64,000 nucleotides of DNA from Xanthomonas euvesicatoria pv. euvesicatoria (GCF_020880415.1 NZ_JAJIUJ010000072.1:54398-118397); one strand, 5' to 3'. Counted from the first letter of the stretch, positions 27,646 to 37,479 are shown. Notes: generated by a model not told the origin, from the letters alone. Program-made: numbers and translations.

Positions 27646-28851
27646 TCACCAGGAGGCGAGCAGCGTGTCGACACCGCGCAGGTTGGCGCGGTCGTTCCAG
27701 CTCAGCGTGTCCAGCTGCTCCAGCCGAAGCGCCGGCAGACGCGCAAGCAGGCAGGCCAGCGCCGCTTCCACTTCGATCAGGGCCAGCCGGTTGCCCAGGC
27801 AGTGGTGGATGCCGCCACCGAGCGACAGCGCGCGGCCCTGCTGGCGGCGGATATCCAGCACCTGCGGGTCGGTGAACTGCAGCGTGTCGTGATTGGCCGC
27901 GCCCAGCATCAGATACAGCATGGCGCCCCGGGGAACCGCCACGCCCTCGATCTCGAAATCCTGCAAGGCGGTGCGCGTGGCCATCTGCACCGAGCTGTCG
28001 TAGCGCATGCATTCGAGCACTGCATTGGGCAGCAGGCCCGGGGTTTCCTGCAGCAGGCGCAATTGCTGCGGATGCCGATGCAGCGCGACCAGCGCATTGC
28101 AGATCATGTTGGAGGTGGTTTCGTGGCCGGCAAAGAACAGCAGGATCACGTTGGAGACGATCTCCTCCTCGCTCAGGCGGCGGCCGTTGTCCTCGGCCTG
28201 GATGAAGCGCGCGATCAGATCGTCGCCGCCAGCGCTGCGACGTTGCGCGATCACGCCGTGGAAATATGTTGCCAGCTGGTCGTACGCAACGCTGGTGGCC
28301 TGCAGTTCTTCCGCCGTCATCATCGGATCGAAGACTTTCGCCAGCGCGCTGGTCGCGTGACTCAGCGCGGTGACATCGGCTGCATCGATATCCAGCATCC
28401 GGCAGATGATGGCGATCGGCAGCGGGAACGCGAACTCGGCCAGCAGATCGCAGTGGCCGTTGGCCTGGAAAGCGTCGATCAACCCGGCGGCGGTATCGCT
28501 GGCTACCTCACGCATGGACTCCATCTGCCGCGCACCGAAGGCCTGCGTCATCAGTCCGCGCAACTGCGTGTGCAGCGGCGGATTGAGCAGCAGGAACATG
28601 CGGCTCATGCCCTGGAACAGCGGCAGGTGCACCGCCGCCTCGCCGTAGCGCAGACGAACGCTCTGCAGATAGTCGCGGCCGACCCGTCGGTCGCTGAGCA
28701 GGCGATCGACCACGGCGTAGCGGCCGGACATCAGCCGCCCGTCCGCCACCTGCACCAGTGGGCCTTCTTCGCGCAGGCGTGCGTAGGTCGGATAGGGATC
28801 GTGGCGGAACTGGGGTGTTGCCAAATCGCTGAGATGCATAGCCTGGCTCAT
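27646..28851 (-). CDS. cytochrome P450
   Basis: A 401-residue bacterial soluble P450, a heme monooxygenase. The I-helix oxygen-binding motif AGHETT is at 241-246, the K-helix ExxR at Glu280-Arg283, and the heme loop LGGGIHHCLGNRLA has the ligand Cys351. The usual Phe seven residues before the cysteine is replaced by Leu (SLGGG). Length and motif order match CYP enzymes of secondary metabolism. No ferredoxin or ferredoxin reductase gene and no biosynthetic cluster lie nearby, so redox partners must come from elsewhere and the substrate is unknown. It is flanked by long non-coding intervals and reads as a single-gene unit. Confidence 0.94.
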   Translation of the reverse strand: MSQAMHLSDLATPQFRHDPYPTYARLREEGPLVQVADGRLMSGRYAVVDRLLSDRRVGRDYLQSVRLRYGEAAVHLPLFQGMSRMFLLLNPPLHTQLRGLMTQAFGARQMESMREVASDTAAGLIDAFQANGHCDLLAEFAFPLPIAIICRMLDIDAADVTALSHATSALAKVFDPMMTAEELQATSVAYDQLATYFHGVIAQRRSAGGDDLIARFIQAEDNGRRLSEEEIVSNVILLFFAGHETTSNMICNALVALHRHPQQLRLLQETPGLLPNAVLECMRYDSSVQMATRTALQDFEIEGVAVPRGAMLYLMLGAANHDTLQFTDPQVLDIRRQQGRALSLGGGIHHCLGNRLALIEVEAALACLLARLPALRLEQLDTLSWNDRANLRGVDTLLASW

Positions 28852-29278
28852 GTGGCATCACCCCCGAAATAGGGGCGATGCATGCGTACACCTGCCAAAG
28901 GACGCAGGTGCTCGACGGGATGCCCCGATTATATGCACGCATCGCGCCCCGGCCTTGCGCAAGCGCGAAGCGGTGTCGTCAATGTTGACTCGGCATGCCG
29001 GACTTGCGCCGTGCGTCTCGGCTCGCAGGCGCAGGCGCAGGCGACAGCGGTTTACGCGCGCCACCTGACGCATGCATCTGTTTGCACGCATGCGCCGCGT
29101 GTCGCATCGCGTTAATCATGCGCTGTGTACTATGGGCGTCCGGCCAACCGGACCTGTTTTGCGGTCCAGTTCCCCCTGCCGGACTCCAGCCATGACCACG
29201 CAATGCCCGCAGGCGATGCCCGGCGCAGTGCCGTTGGCTGGCTCGACGATCTCCCGGACACTCTCACAACGGATTGGA
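28852..29278. other. intergenic region between P450 and antiporter genes
   Basis: About 430 bases between divergent genes. The frame leading into the antiporter from 29072 is open but arginine- and serine-rich and lacks domain character. No gene or repeat was recognised. Confidence 0.5.
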
Positions 29279-30976
29279 ATGCATCACGACACCAGCCTCA
29301 TCGACATCATCGCCGTCGGCCTCGCGGTCGCCTTCATCCTTGGCACGCTCGCGCAGAAGGTGAAGCTCTCGCCGTTGGTCGGCTACCTGCTGGCCGGCGT
29401 GTGCGTAGGGCCGTTTACGCCCGGATTCGTGGCCGACCAGACCATCGCCAACCAGTTGTCCGAACTCGGTGTGATGTTGCTGATGTTCGGCGTGGGGCTG
29501 CATTTTTCGCTCGACGATTTGATGGAAGTGAAGTGGATCGCGGTGCCTGGCGCATTGGCGCAGATCGTGGTGGCCACCCTGCTCGGCTGGGCGCTGGCGT
29601 GGAGCATGGGCTGGTCGCTGATTCACGGCTTGGTGTTCGGCCTGGCGCTGTCGGTGGCCAGTACGGTGGTGCTGTTGCGTGCGCTGGAAGAACGCCGTTT
29701 GCTGGACACCCAGCGCGGCCGCATCGCGGTGGGCTGGCTGATTGTCGAAGACCTGGTGATGGTGCTGGCATTGGTGTTGCTCCCGGCGCTGGCGGATGTG
29801 CTCGGTAGCGGCGCACCAGCCACGACGCACGATGCGCAATCGCCCTCGCTGCTGGCCGCGCTGGGCGTGACCTTGCTCAAGATGGTGGCGTTCGTCGCGG
29901 CGATGCTGGTGATCGGCCGGCGCGTGATTCCCTGGTCGTTGGAAAAAGTGGCGGCAACCGGCTCACGCGAACTGTTCACCCTGGCCGTGCTCGGTATCGC
30001 GCTGGGCGTGGCATTCGTGTCGGCTACGTTGTTTGGTGTGTCGTTCGCGCTCGGCGCGTTCTTCGCCGGCATGCTGCTCAAGGAATCGGAACTCAGCCAT
30101 AAGGCCGCCAACGATTCGCTGCCGTTGCGCGACGCGTTTGCGGTGTTGTTCTTCGTGTCGGTGGGCATGTTGTTCGACCCGATGATCCTGATCGCGCACC
30201 CGTGGCAGGTTCTGGCGACCTTCCTGACCATTACCGTGGGCAAGTCGTTGGCGGCATTTTTGATCGTGCGCGCGTTCGGCCACCCCACCGGCACGGCGCT
30301 CACCATTTCCACCAGCCTGGCGCAGATTGGCGAGTTTTCCTTCATCCTGGCCGGCCTGGGCGTGCAACTGGCGATCCTGCCGGAAACCGGGCGCGACCTG
30401 ATCCTGGCCGGCGCGCTACTGTCGATCGTGGCCAACCCGTTCCTGTTCTCGTGGCTGGACCGCTGGCAGGCCAAGCAGGCGCAGGACGCGCCCGCCGCCG
30501 TGGAACCGGAACTGCCGCCCGGCCCGCCGTTGCCGGCCGATGGGCATGCCATCGTGATCGGCTACGGCCGCGTCGGCAGTTCGCTGGCGCAATTGCTGCG
30601 CAGCCGCGGCGTGCCGGTGCTGGTGATCGACGACAACGGCGACCACGTCGCCAAGGCCCATGCGGCTGGTATTCCCGGCATCCGGGGCAGCGCAGCGGCC
30701 GACCGCGTGCTGGCCGAGGCACGCCCGGAACACGCCAAGATCGCAATCCTGGCCATTCCGCAGCCGCTGGAAGCCGGCGAAGCACTGGCCAAGCTGCGCG
30801 CCATCAACCCCTCGCTGACCCTGCTGGCGCGCGCCCACAGCGACGCCGAGGTCAAGCACCTGCTCGAACACGGCGCCGACGGCGCGGTACTGGCCGAGCG
30901 CGAACTGGCCTATTCGCTGGCCGAAATGGTGATGTCCACCCCGCCGTACCGCGCGTTGAACGTGCCGGCGTCGTAG
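29279..30976 (+). CDS. CPA2 cation/proton antiporter, YbaL/KefB type
   Basis: A 565-residue inner-membrane protein. Residues about 1-390 form the Na+/H+-exchanger domain (start MHHDTSLIDIIAVGLAVAFI; LMFGVGLHFSLDDLMEVK; LRALEERRLLDTQRGRIAVGW; FVSVGMLFDP), and residues about 420-565 form a TrkA-N/RCK domain with the nucleotide-binding GYGRVGSSLA. Similarity to E. coli YbaL is strong throughout. Such proteins exchange K+ or Na+ for H+ and are gated through the RCK domain. The ATG at 29279 matches the YbaL N-terminus, so the 69-residue upstream extension was dropped. It is transcribed alone. Confidence 0.93.
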   Translation: MHHDTSLIDIIAVGLAVAFILGTLAQKVKLSPLVGYLLAGVCVGPFTPGFVADQTIANQLSELGVMLLMFGVGLHFSLDDLMEVKWIAVPGALAQIVVATLLGWALAWSMGWSLIHGLVFGLALSVASTVVLLRALEERRLLDTQRGRIAVGWLIVEDLVMVLALVLLPALADVLGSGAPATTHDAQSPSLLAALGVTLLKMVAFVAAMLVIGRRVIPWSLEKVAATGSRELFTLAVLGIALGVAFVSATLFGVSFALGAFFAGMLLKESELSHKAANDSLPLRDAFAVLFFVSVGMLFDPMILIAHPWQVLATFLTITVGKSLAAFLIVRAFGHPTGTALTISTSLAQIGEFSFILAGLGVQLAILPETGRDLILAGALLSIVANPFLFSWLDRWQAKQAQDAPAAVEPELPPGPPLPADGHAIVIGYGRVGSSLAQLLRSRGVPVLVIDDNGDHVAKAHAAGIPGIRGSAAADRVLAEARPEHAKIAILAIPQPLEAGEALAKLRAINPSLTLLARAHSDAEVKHLLEHGADGAVLAERELAYSLAEMVMSTPPYRALNVPAS

Positions 30977-31313
30977 TTGCACTAGCGCACGCATGCGGAG
31001 TGCCGTCCAAAAAGCCCCTGCCGGGAGACGCCACCTCTGTGCACCAGTTACTTTTCTGGCGTTGGCGCGCCTGCACGGGCACGAGCGTCGCCGCCAGCAG
31101 CGACCTCCGCCCAGATAAGCCAGGCATCGAAGCCTGGGGATGTCCAAGCCCTGCGGGCGCTTCTGTTGCGGGCGGTTAGTTCAGATTGAAAACATCGATC
31201 TGACCCTTGCCCACCGCCACGACCAAAACTCAAAAAAGAGCATCGCTAGACACACTTGATAATCATTCCCATCAAGTGCAGGATGAGCGCCCGTTTCCTC
31301 GGCGGCCTCTTCC
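30977..31313. other. intergenic region holding the siderophore locus promoter
   Basis: About 340 bases between the antiporter and the SbnG-like gene. The left part holds nothing recognisable. The right end carries the Fur-box-like palindrome listed separately, with GATAAT and TTGATA hexamers that could act as -10 or -35 elements. Confidence 0.6.
31256..31275. promoter_or_regulatory. Fur box of the siderophore locus
   Basis: TTGATAATCATTCCCATCAA closely matches the Fur consensus core (GATAATxATTxxCATxA) and is bounded by the inverted TTGAT/ATCAA. It ends 38 bases before the SbnG-like start and overlaps possible promoter hexamers, so Fe2+-Fur would block transcription. Repression of the downstream iron genes by Fur under iron-replete conditions is inferred. 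Confidence 0.8.
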
Positions 31314-32075
31314 ATGGCGGTTGCAGTCGGCATCCTCAACGCATTGCCAAGCGTGCAGCTCTGCGAGTTGCTGGGCCGCATCGGCTATAGCTTCGTGGTG
31401 CTCGATCTGGAGCATGTGCTGCACGCGCCCGACACGCTGGAACATGCCATCCGCGCCTGCGAGTTGTCGGGCTGCGAGGCCTGGGTGCGCGTGCCGGAGG
31501 TGGACGAAAAACTGATTGGCCGCGTGCTGGATGCCGGCGCGCGCGGAATCGTGGTTCCGCGTACCGAGTCTGCGGCGCAGATCGGCGACGCCATCGCCGC
31601 GGCGCGCTTCCCGCCGCTGGGCCGGCGCGGCATCACCGGCGGCCGTGTCACCGGCTTTGGCAATGTCGATCTGCCCACCTACATCGCGCATGCCAATGCG
31701 AACACCCGTATCGTGCCGATGATCGAAAGCGCCGCCGGCGTGGCTGCCCTGCCGGAGATTCTTGCCATCCCAGGCGTGGCCCTGGTGATGGAAGGTGCGC
31801 TGGATCTTGCGCTGGATCTGGGTCTGGGCCCGCAGCCCACCCATCCGCAGGTGTGGGAATTGCTGCTGCAACTGCATGCGCAGTGTCTTGCTGCAAACGT
31901 CCCGTTCTGCCCCAACCCGCGCACTGACGCGCAGCGTGCGCACTGGCTGCAGCAGCCGGAGCTGCGCTGGCTGCTGGCCGGCGAAGACCGCGCGCTGATC
32001 CAACGCGCCCTGCGCGGCCATTTGGCCAGCCTTGCCGTCCCCCAATCACCTCCCGCCTGCAGGAGCACGCCGTAG
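31314..32075 (+). CDS. HpcH/HpaI aldolase-family protein, SbnG-like siderophore citrate synthase candidate
   Basis: A 253-residue TIM-barrel protein of the HpcH/HpaI aldolase family. It shows the family strand FVVLDLEHV, VRVPEVDEKLIGRVLDAGARGIVVPRTESA, the metal-binding Glu in MIESAAGV and the Asp in MEGALDLALDLG. In staphylococci the family member SbnG makes citrate for the siderophore staphyloferrin B; this gene is the first of a Fur-controlled locus for a citrate-based siderophore, so the same role is likely, but that is inference. Its stop abuts the xsuA ATG. The N-terminus is short for the family, and an alternative ATG at 31283 in another frame would supply a family-like beginning if one G near 31317 were absent. 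No good ribosome site precedes 31314. Confidence 0.8.
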   Translation: MAVAVGILNALPSVQLCELLGRIGYSFVVLDLEHVLHAPDTLEHAIRACELSGCEAWVRVPEVDEKLIGRVLDAGARGIVVPRTESAAQIGDAIAAARFPPLGRRGITGGRVTGFGNVDLPTYIAHANANTRIVPMIESAAGVAALPEILAIPGVALVMEGALDLALDLGLGPQPTHPQVWELLLQLHAQCLAANVPFCPNPRTDAQRAHWLQQPELRWLLAGEDRALIQRALRGHLASLAVPQSPPACRSTP

Positions 32076-34217
32076 ATGTCGACGTTCCGTTTCCACGCCC
32101 TGGCCATCGCTATCGCGGCGAGCACGCTGACGCTGCCGCAGCTGGCGCGCGCAAGCGATACGCCGACGACCGATGCGCTTGATGCCAGCGGTGGCGGCAC
32201 GCCGATTCGTGCACTGGATGCGATCCAGGTGCAAGGCAGCCTGCTCGGTCGCTCCAAACCCGACGATGTGCAGCGTTATGCCGGCAGCCGCCAGGTGATC
32301 GACCGCGAGCAGTTGCGCAATGGCGGCAACCGTTCTCTGGACGATGCATTGCAGCGCGTGCCCGGCATCAAGATCTTCGACGAAACCGGCACCGGCGCAC
32401 TGCCGCAGCTGATGCTGCGCGGTCTGTACGAAAGCCGCAGCGGTCGTGTGCAGGTGCTCGAAGACGGCATTCCACTGGCGTTGGCCCCGTATGGGCAGAC
32501 CAGCCTGTCGCTGTTTCCGGTAGGACTGAACCAGATCGACCGCATCGACATCGTGCGCGGCGGCGCGGCGGTGCAGTACGGGCCGAACAACGTGGGCGGG
32601 GTGATCAACCTGGTCAGCAAGGAGATCCCGAGCGCGTGGAGCACCACGCTGGCGCACAAGGTCACTGCCGGCGGCCAGGGCCGGTTCCTGCAGGACAGCG
32701 CGCTCAGCAGCGGCGGATATCTCACCGATAACTTCGGGATGCAGGTCGATGCCAATCGCACCTATGGCGAGTACTGGCGCGCGCATAGCGACACCGACAT
32801 CAGCAATCTGCGCGTCCGTGCCGAATGGTGGCTGGACGACACCAAGCTGCTCAAGGCCAGCGTGCAGCGTTATCTGGTCGACATGGATCTGGCCGGCGCC
32901 CTCAGTCCGGACGATTACCGGCGCGACCCGCGCCAGTCCACCCGCCCGCTGGACAGCTTCAACGGCCGCACCACACGTGCGTCGCTGAGCTACGAACAGC
33001 TGCTGGGCGATTGGGGTCCGATGCAGGACGTGCGCCTGGATTGGAGCAACTTCAGTGCACGCAGCAGTCGCAATTTCATTGTCGGCATGCGCCAGGCCTC
33101 CACCGAAACGTGGCGTTCGGACCTGCCGCCGCAACTGCGCCAGACCGCACCGCGCAATTTTCGCGTGGTCGGCAGTGAGCCACGGCTGAGCTGGAGCATG
33201 GGCGATGCCGGTGGCGTGCGTCAGCAGTGGACTGCCGGGGTGCGTGCAGTGCGCGAGGACATCGATTTTCTGGTGGGCAATCTGCGTCTGCGCGACGGGC
33301 TGTTCAGCACCGTGCGCGATTGGCGGTTCGAAGACCGCGCGTTGGCCGCATACGTCAGCAACGCCATCACCCTGCCAGGCCAGCGCGTGACGATTACGCC
33401 GGGCCTGCGCTACGAACGCCTGGATTCGCGCTATTTCAATCGCGCCACCGGCGTCAGCACGCTCAACCAGACGCGCGATGTCCTGCCGGGGCTGACGTTG
33501 GGCTTCCAGGCAAACGAGCAATGGTTTTTCTACGCCGACGGGCAGCGTTCGATGCGTGCGCCGCAGGTCACCCAGATCATCTTCGGCAACAACCTGGATG
33601 CCGAACTGGCATGGAATTACGAGGCGGGCGCGCGCTATCAGCCCAACGAGCGGACACGTGTCCGGCTGGGCGGCTACCTCATCGATTTCGATCAGCAGAT
33701 TCAGCTCGACAACACCACGCGCGTGTTCCGCAATCTCGGCAAGACCCGCCATCAAGGTGGCGAGCTGGAACTGCAATGGAGTCCGGAGCAACTGCGTGCG
33801 CTCACCCTCAACGCCAGTTATGCCTATCTGGATGCCGGCCAGGAATCGGGTGCATTCCGCGGCTTGCGCGTGCCTTACACCTCGCGCTACCAGATCACGC
33901 TGGGCGGCACTTACGCGCTTGGTCACACCACTGTCGCGCTTTCCGGCTATTACTTCAGCAAGGCCTTCAGCGACGCTGCCAACACCGTGCAGGAGAATGC
34001 CATCGCTTCGGTGGGTCAGTTGCCGGCCTACATGGTGTGGAACACGCAAGTGAGCCATACCATGTTCGAACGCGATGGACAGAAGTTCAGCGCATCGTTG
34101 GCGATCAACAACCTGTTCGACCGGCAATACTGGTTCCGTGGCGTGGACACCAGTCCCTGGGGGCGTCAGGCCGCGCCTGCGCGCACCGTCACTGCCGGAC
34201 TGGAGTACACGTTTTGA
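32076..34217 (+). CDS. xsuA: TonB-dependent siderophore receptor XsuA/PvuA type
   Basis: A 713-residue outer-membrane receptor. Signal peptide residues 1-26 (cleavage after ARA), TonB-box-like LDAIQVQG, plug with QRVPGIKIFDETGTGALPQ, MLRGLYESRSGRVQVLEDG and GGAAVQYGPNNVGGVINLV, and a barrel ending AGLEYTF. It belongs to the FecA/PvuA group for ferric carboxylate siderophores. Position immediately before a vibrioferrin-type biosynthetic cluster and after the Fur box identifies it as the xanthoferrin receptor XsuA of xanthomonads. It starts directly after the upstream stop codon with AGGAG 11 bases ahead, so the two are cotranscribed. Confidence 0.92.
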   Translation: MSTFRFHALAIAIAASTLTLPQLARASDTPTTDALDASGGGTPIRALDAIQVQGSLLGRSKPDDVQRYAGSRQVIDREQLRNGGNRSLDDALQRVPGIKIFDETGTGALPQLMLRGLYESRSGRVQVLEDGIPLALAPYGQTSLSLFPVGLNQIDRIDIVRGGAAVQYGPNNVGGVINLVSKEIPSAWSTTLAHKVTAGGQGRFLQDSALSSGGYLTDNFGMQVDANRTYGEYWRAHSDTDISNLRVRAEWWLDDTKLLKASVQRYLVDMDLAGALSPDDYRRDPRQSTRPLDSFNGRTTRASLSYEQLLGDWGPMQDVRLDWSNFSARSSRNFIVGMRQASTETWRSDLPPQLRQTAPRNFRVVGSEPRLSWSMGDAGGVRQQWTAGVRAVREDIDFLVGNLRLRDGLFSTVRDWRFEDRALAAYVSNAITLPGQRVTITPGLRYERLDSRYFNRATGVSTLNQTRDVLPGLTLGFQANEQWFFYADGQRSMRAPQVTQIIFGNNLDAELAWNYEAGARYQPNERTRVRLGGYLIDFDQQIQLDNTTRVFRNLGKTRHQGGELELQWSPEQLRALTLNASYAYLDAGQESGAFRGLRVPYTSRYQITLGGTYALGHTTVALSGYYFSKAFSDAANTVQENAIASVGQLPAYMVWNTQVSHTMFERDGQKFSASLAINNLFDRQYWFRGVDTSPWGRQAAPARTVTAGLEYTF

Positions 34218-34453
34218 ACCTGCATCACCTGGCAAGCGCTGCACACGACCGACGCACACAGGCGTAGGTTGCGCGCGAAGCGGCGGCGGTCGTACTGACA
34301 GCCGCCAAGACAACACGGCGTGCATGAGGCACGCATCATTGCCGCAGCACGCGGCATGCGATCGACGTATCGCAGGCCACCCAACGCCGCCATGGCGCCA
34401 GGCAGCCCGTTCAGTACCGGTTTTCCCCACCGTCCTGTCGAACGAGAGCTGCC

Positions 34454-35680
34454 ATGACTGCGACATCCGCTGCACCGTTGGTGATCCTCACCCATGTCTG
34501 CCATCCGGCCATCACCGAAGGTTTCCTGCCCGCCGCGCGCGCACTGGGCCTGCCCGTGTGGTTGCTGACCGACCACCGGCTCGATCACCTGGCCTATTTC
34601 CGCGAGCATCCCGCCCATGCACCGCAGCGGGTGATCGAATGCGATGTGTTCAATCCGCTCGGCGTCCTCGACGTACTGCACGATGCAGACATCACCCCGC
34701 GCGCGGTGTTCAGCAATAGCGACCATCTGCAGACCAGCACCGCGCTGGTGGCCGCAGCGCTTGGCCTGCCGGGCAAGGACTGGCAGGTGTGCTACGCCGC
34801 CAAGAACAAGGCTGCGATGCGCCAACGCTTGCGTGCGCATGGGCTGCCCTGCCCGTGGTTTTGCACGCTGGCGCCGGGCGCGGCGTTGCCGGCCCAGATT
34901 CCATGGCCTGTGGTGGCCAAGCCCCGCGAGGGCGTGGCGAGCCTGGATGTGCGCTGCTGCACCGATGCAGCGCAATTGCAGGCGTACCTGGACGATGGAT
35001 GGCAGCGCCATCCGCAGCGCACCGTGCTGTTGGAAAGCATGCTGGAAGGTGCGCTGTTTACGCTGGAAACGCTGGGCGATGGCAAGCACCTGCAAGCCAT
35101 CGGCGGCTTCAAGGTGCGATTGTCGCCGCCGCCGCATTTCGTCGAATGCGAAGCGCAGTGGGATGCCAACGTGGACACGCCGGTGATCGCGCAGGCGCTG
35201 CAACAGCTGCGCGCGTTCGGTGTCGGCTTCGGGCTGTGCCATAGCGAATTCATCCTCACCGCCGATGGCCCGGTGCTGGTGGAAATCAATTACCGCAGCA
35301 TCGGCGATCGGCGCGAATTCCTGCTCGACGAGATGTTTTCCAAGCAATGGTTCAACGCGGCGCTGGCACCGCATCTGGGCCTGCCGTTGCCACAGCTCCG
35401 CAGTGCCCATGCGCATGCCTTGCTGCGCTACTACGTGGCCGAACACGACGGCGAATTGGTCGCCGCCAGCGAAGACCGCCGCCAGCGCGATGCCCACAGC
35501 GACGTGCAGTACCGGCGGATGCGCGCACCGGGCGAGCGCATCCGCCTGAGCCATTCCAACAAGGATTACCTGGGCGTGCTGAGTGCGTTGGCACGCGATG
35601 CGCAGACACTGCAACACGCAGTGGTGCAGGCCGAAGCGGGCCTGCAGTGGCGCATCGACGGCGCGGAACTGCGCGCATGA
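34454..35680 (+). CDS. xssA: siderophore biosynthesis ATP-grasp ligase (PvsA-like)
   Basis: A 408-residue ATP-grasp enzyme. The ATP-binding segments are visible: CYAAKNKAAMRQRLRAHGLP, PWPVVAKPREGVASLDVR with the catalytic lysine, and VLVEINYRSIGDRREF with the metal-binding Glu/Asn. It matches PvsA of the vibrioferrin cluster, where the ligase is thought to join alanine with 2-oxoglutarate; that assignment comes from the Vibrio pathway. The gene begins after a 236-base gap from xsuA, preceded by GAGAG, and overlaps xssB by ATGA. Letters here follow gene order xssA-E; published numbering should be checked. Confidence 0.88.
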   Translation: MTATSAAPLVILTHVCHPAITEGFLPAARALGLPVWLLTDHRLDHLAYFREHPAHAPQRVIECDVFNPLGVLDVLHDADITPRAVFSNSDHLQTSTALVAAALGLPGKDWQVCYAAKNKAAMRQRLRAHGLPCPWFCTLAPGAALPAQIPWPVVAKPREGVASLDVRCCTDAAQLQAYLDDGWQRHPQRTVLLESMLEGALFTLETLGDGKHLQAIGGFKVRLSPPPHFVECEAQWDANVDTPVIAQALQQLRAFGVGFGLCHSEFILTADGPVLVEINYRSIGDRREFLLDEMFSKQWFNAALAPHLGLPLPQLRSAHAHALLRYYVAEHDGELVAASEDRRQRDAHSDVQYRRMRAPGERIRLSHSNKDYLGVLSALARDAQTLQHAVVQAEAGLQWRIDGAELRA

Positions 35681-37479
35681 GCAGCATGGACGACCAACGC
35701 TACATCGCCACCCGCATCATCGATGCCTGCCTGCGCGAAGACCTGCGTGGGATTGCGACCCGCGGCAGTGCGGCGGTGCCGGATGCGCAGGTGCTGGCGC
35801 AGTGGACCGACCCCAGCCCGGTGCATGGATGGTGGCGCATCGCTCATCTGCCCGGCGGCACGATGTGGGTGCCGATCCATCGTCAAGGCGTGCTGCAGGA
35901 CATCGGTGCCTGCGGCGACAGCTGGATTGTGCGCAGCGACGACAGCGTGCATGTCGAACGTGGCGCGCACGCCTGGCTGCACCGCCTGAGCGCAGAACTC
36001 GACAGCGAAACGCAACAGCTGCATCGCGCCTACGCCGACGAAGCCGACTGCGCCGCCGCGCACCGCGGGCTGGCGCGGCAGGCCTACCACGCGCAGGCAC
36101 CGGCGTTGCGCACTGCGCTGCATCACCGCGATGCCGCCGAGCGCGCCTACCGCTGCGACCAACTGGCCAGCTACCGCGACCATCCGTTCTATCCCACCGC
36201 GCGCGCCAAGGCCGGGCTGGATGCGGCCGAGCTGCGCCACTACGCGCCGGAATTCGCGCCGACCTTCGCGCTGCGTTGGCTGGCGGTTCCGCAGGCGTTG
36301 GCGCAATGCACCAGCGCCCCGCCGGCCGAGCTGTGGCCGGATTTCGCCAGCCTGGGCCTGCCGCCGGAGTTGGCCGCCACGCATCTGCCCTGGCCGGTGC
36401 ATCCGCTGGTGTGGGAGCGCCTGGAGCAGGAGGGCTTCGCACTGCCCGAGGACGTGCTGCGAGCGCCCAACGCCTGGCTGGACGTGCGCCCGACGCTGTC
36501 GGTGCGCACGCTGGTGCCGCTGCGGCATCCACACCTGCATCTCAAATTGCCCATTCCGATGCGCACGCTGGGCGCCCTCAACCTGCGTTTGATCAAGCCG
36601 TCCACGCTGTATGACGGGCACTGGATGGAGCGCGCGTTGCGGCGCATCGATGCGCTGGATCCTGCAGTGCAAGGCCGCTGCGTGTTCGTCGACGAGTCGC
36701 ACGGCGGGCATGTCGGGCAGACGCGGCATCTGGCCTATCTGGTGCGGCGTTACCCAGCGCTTGACGATGCCACGCTGGTCCCGGTGGCTGCGCTATGCGC
36801 GCCCATGCCCGATGGCCGCCCGATGGCGATCCATCTTGCCGAGCGTTTTGCGCATGGCGACGTGCTGCATTGGTGGCGCGACTACACCGAACTGCTGCTT
36901 GCCGTACATCTGCGCCTGTGGCTGCGTTATGGCATTGCACTGGAAGCCAATCAGCAAAACAGCGTGCTGGTGTATGCCGATGGCCAAGCCACGCGCCTGT
37001 TGATGAAGGACAACGACGCTGCGCGGATTGCGCTGCCGCAGTTGCGCGCGGCGCTGCCGGAGCCGGATGCAATGGGCCCGCTGCAGGATGCGCGTATTGC
37101 GGTGGACGATCCACAGGCATTGGCGCAGATGTTCTGCACGATCGTGCTGCAGCTGGATCTGCAGGCGGTGCTGGAAGGCCTGGCCGAATGGCAACCCGCA
37201 TTGCGCACACCGTTATACGCGCAGCTGCAGGACCAGTTCGCTGCGACGTTGGCGAAACTGGACGCCGATGGCATCGATACCGGCCCTGCGCGCCGGCTGT
37301 TGGCCGCGCCACGGCTGCCGGTGAAATACCTGCTCAGCGCCGGCAGCCTGCTCAGCAAGCACCTCACCGGCGCCACCGACATCAACAAGTTCTACGGCGA
37401 CAGCGCGCCCAATCCATTCGGCGATGCCTTCGCCGATACGCAACAACCGCCGCGCAGGCAAGCGGGCGTGCCGCGATGA
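35677..37479 (+). CDS. xssB: NIS siderophore synthetase (IucA/IucC, PvsB-like)
   Basis: A 600-residue NRPS-independent siderophore synthetase. Family motifs: YRDHPFYPTARAKAG (residues about 166-180) for ATP/citrate binding, KLPIPMRTLGALNLRLIKPS, and the C-terminal NQQNSVLVYADGQ with the ferric iron reductase-like FhuF-type end. These enzymes adenylate a carboxylate of citrate and condense it with an amine or alcohol. Starts within the stop of xssA (ATGA), so translational coupling is expected; the frame open to 35347 lies inside xssA and was not used. Its partner NIS enzyme is XssD. Confidence 0.93.
   Translation: MSSMDDQRYIATRIIDACLREDLRGIATRGSAAVPDAQVLAQWTDPSPVHGWWRIAHLPGGTMWVPIHRQGVLQDIGACGDSWIVRSDDSVHVERGAHAWLHRLSAELDSETQQLHRAYADEADCAAAHRGLARQAYHAQAPALRTALHHRDAAERAYRCDQLASYRDHPFYPTARAKAGLDAAELRHYAPEFAPTFALRWLAVPQALAQCTSAPPAELWPDFASLGLPPELAATHLPWPVHPLVWERLEQEGFALPEDVLRAPNAWLDVRPTLSVRTLVPLRHPHLHLKLPIPMRTLGALNLRLIKPSTLYDGHWMERALRRIDALDPAVQGRCVFVDESHGGHVGQTRHLAYLVRRYPALDDATLVPVAALCAPMPDGRPMAIHLAERFAHGDVLHWWRDYTELLLAVHLRLWLRYGIALEANQQNSVLVYADGQATRLLMKDNDAARIALPQLRAALPEPDAMGPLQDARIAVDDPQALAQMFCTIVLQLDLQAVLEGLAEWQPALRTPLYAQLQDQFAATLAKLDADGIDTGPARRLLAAPRLPVKYLLSAGSLLSKHLTGATDINKFYGDSAPNPFGDAFADTQQPPRRQAGVPR

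Noticed and set aside
29072..29278. Upstream start extending the antiporter by 69 residues
   Set aside because: The extension has no family character, and the YbaL-like N-terminus begins exactly at 29279.
34218..34453. Second Fur box before xssA
   Set aside because: Only short imperfect palindromes; none resembles the GATAAT-type site upstream at 31256.
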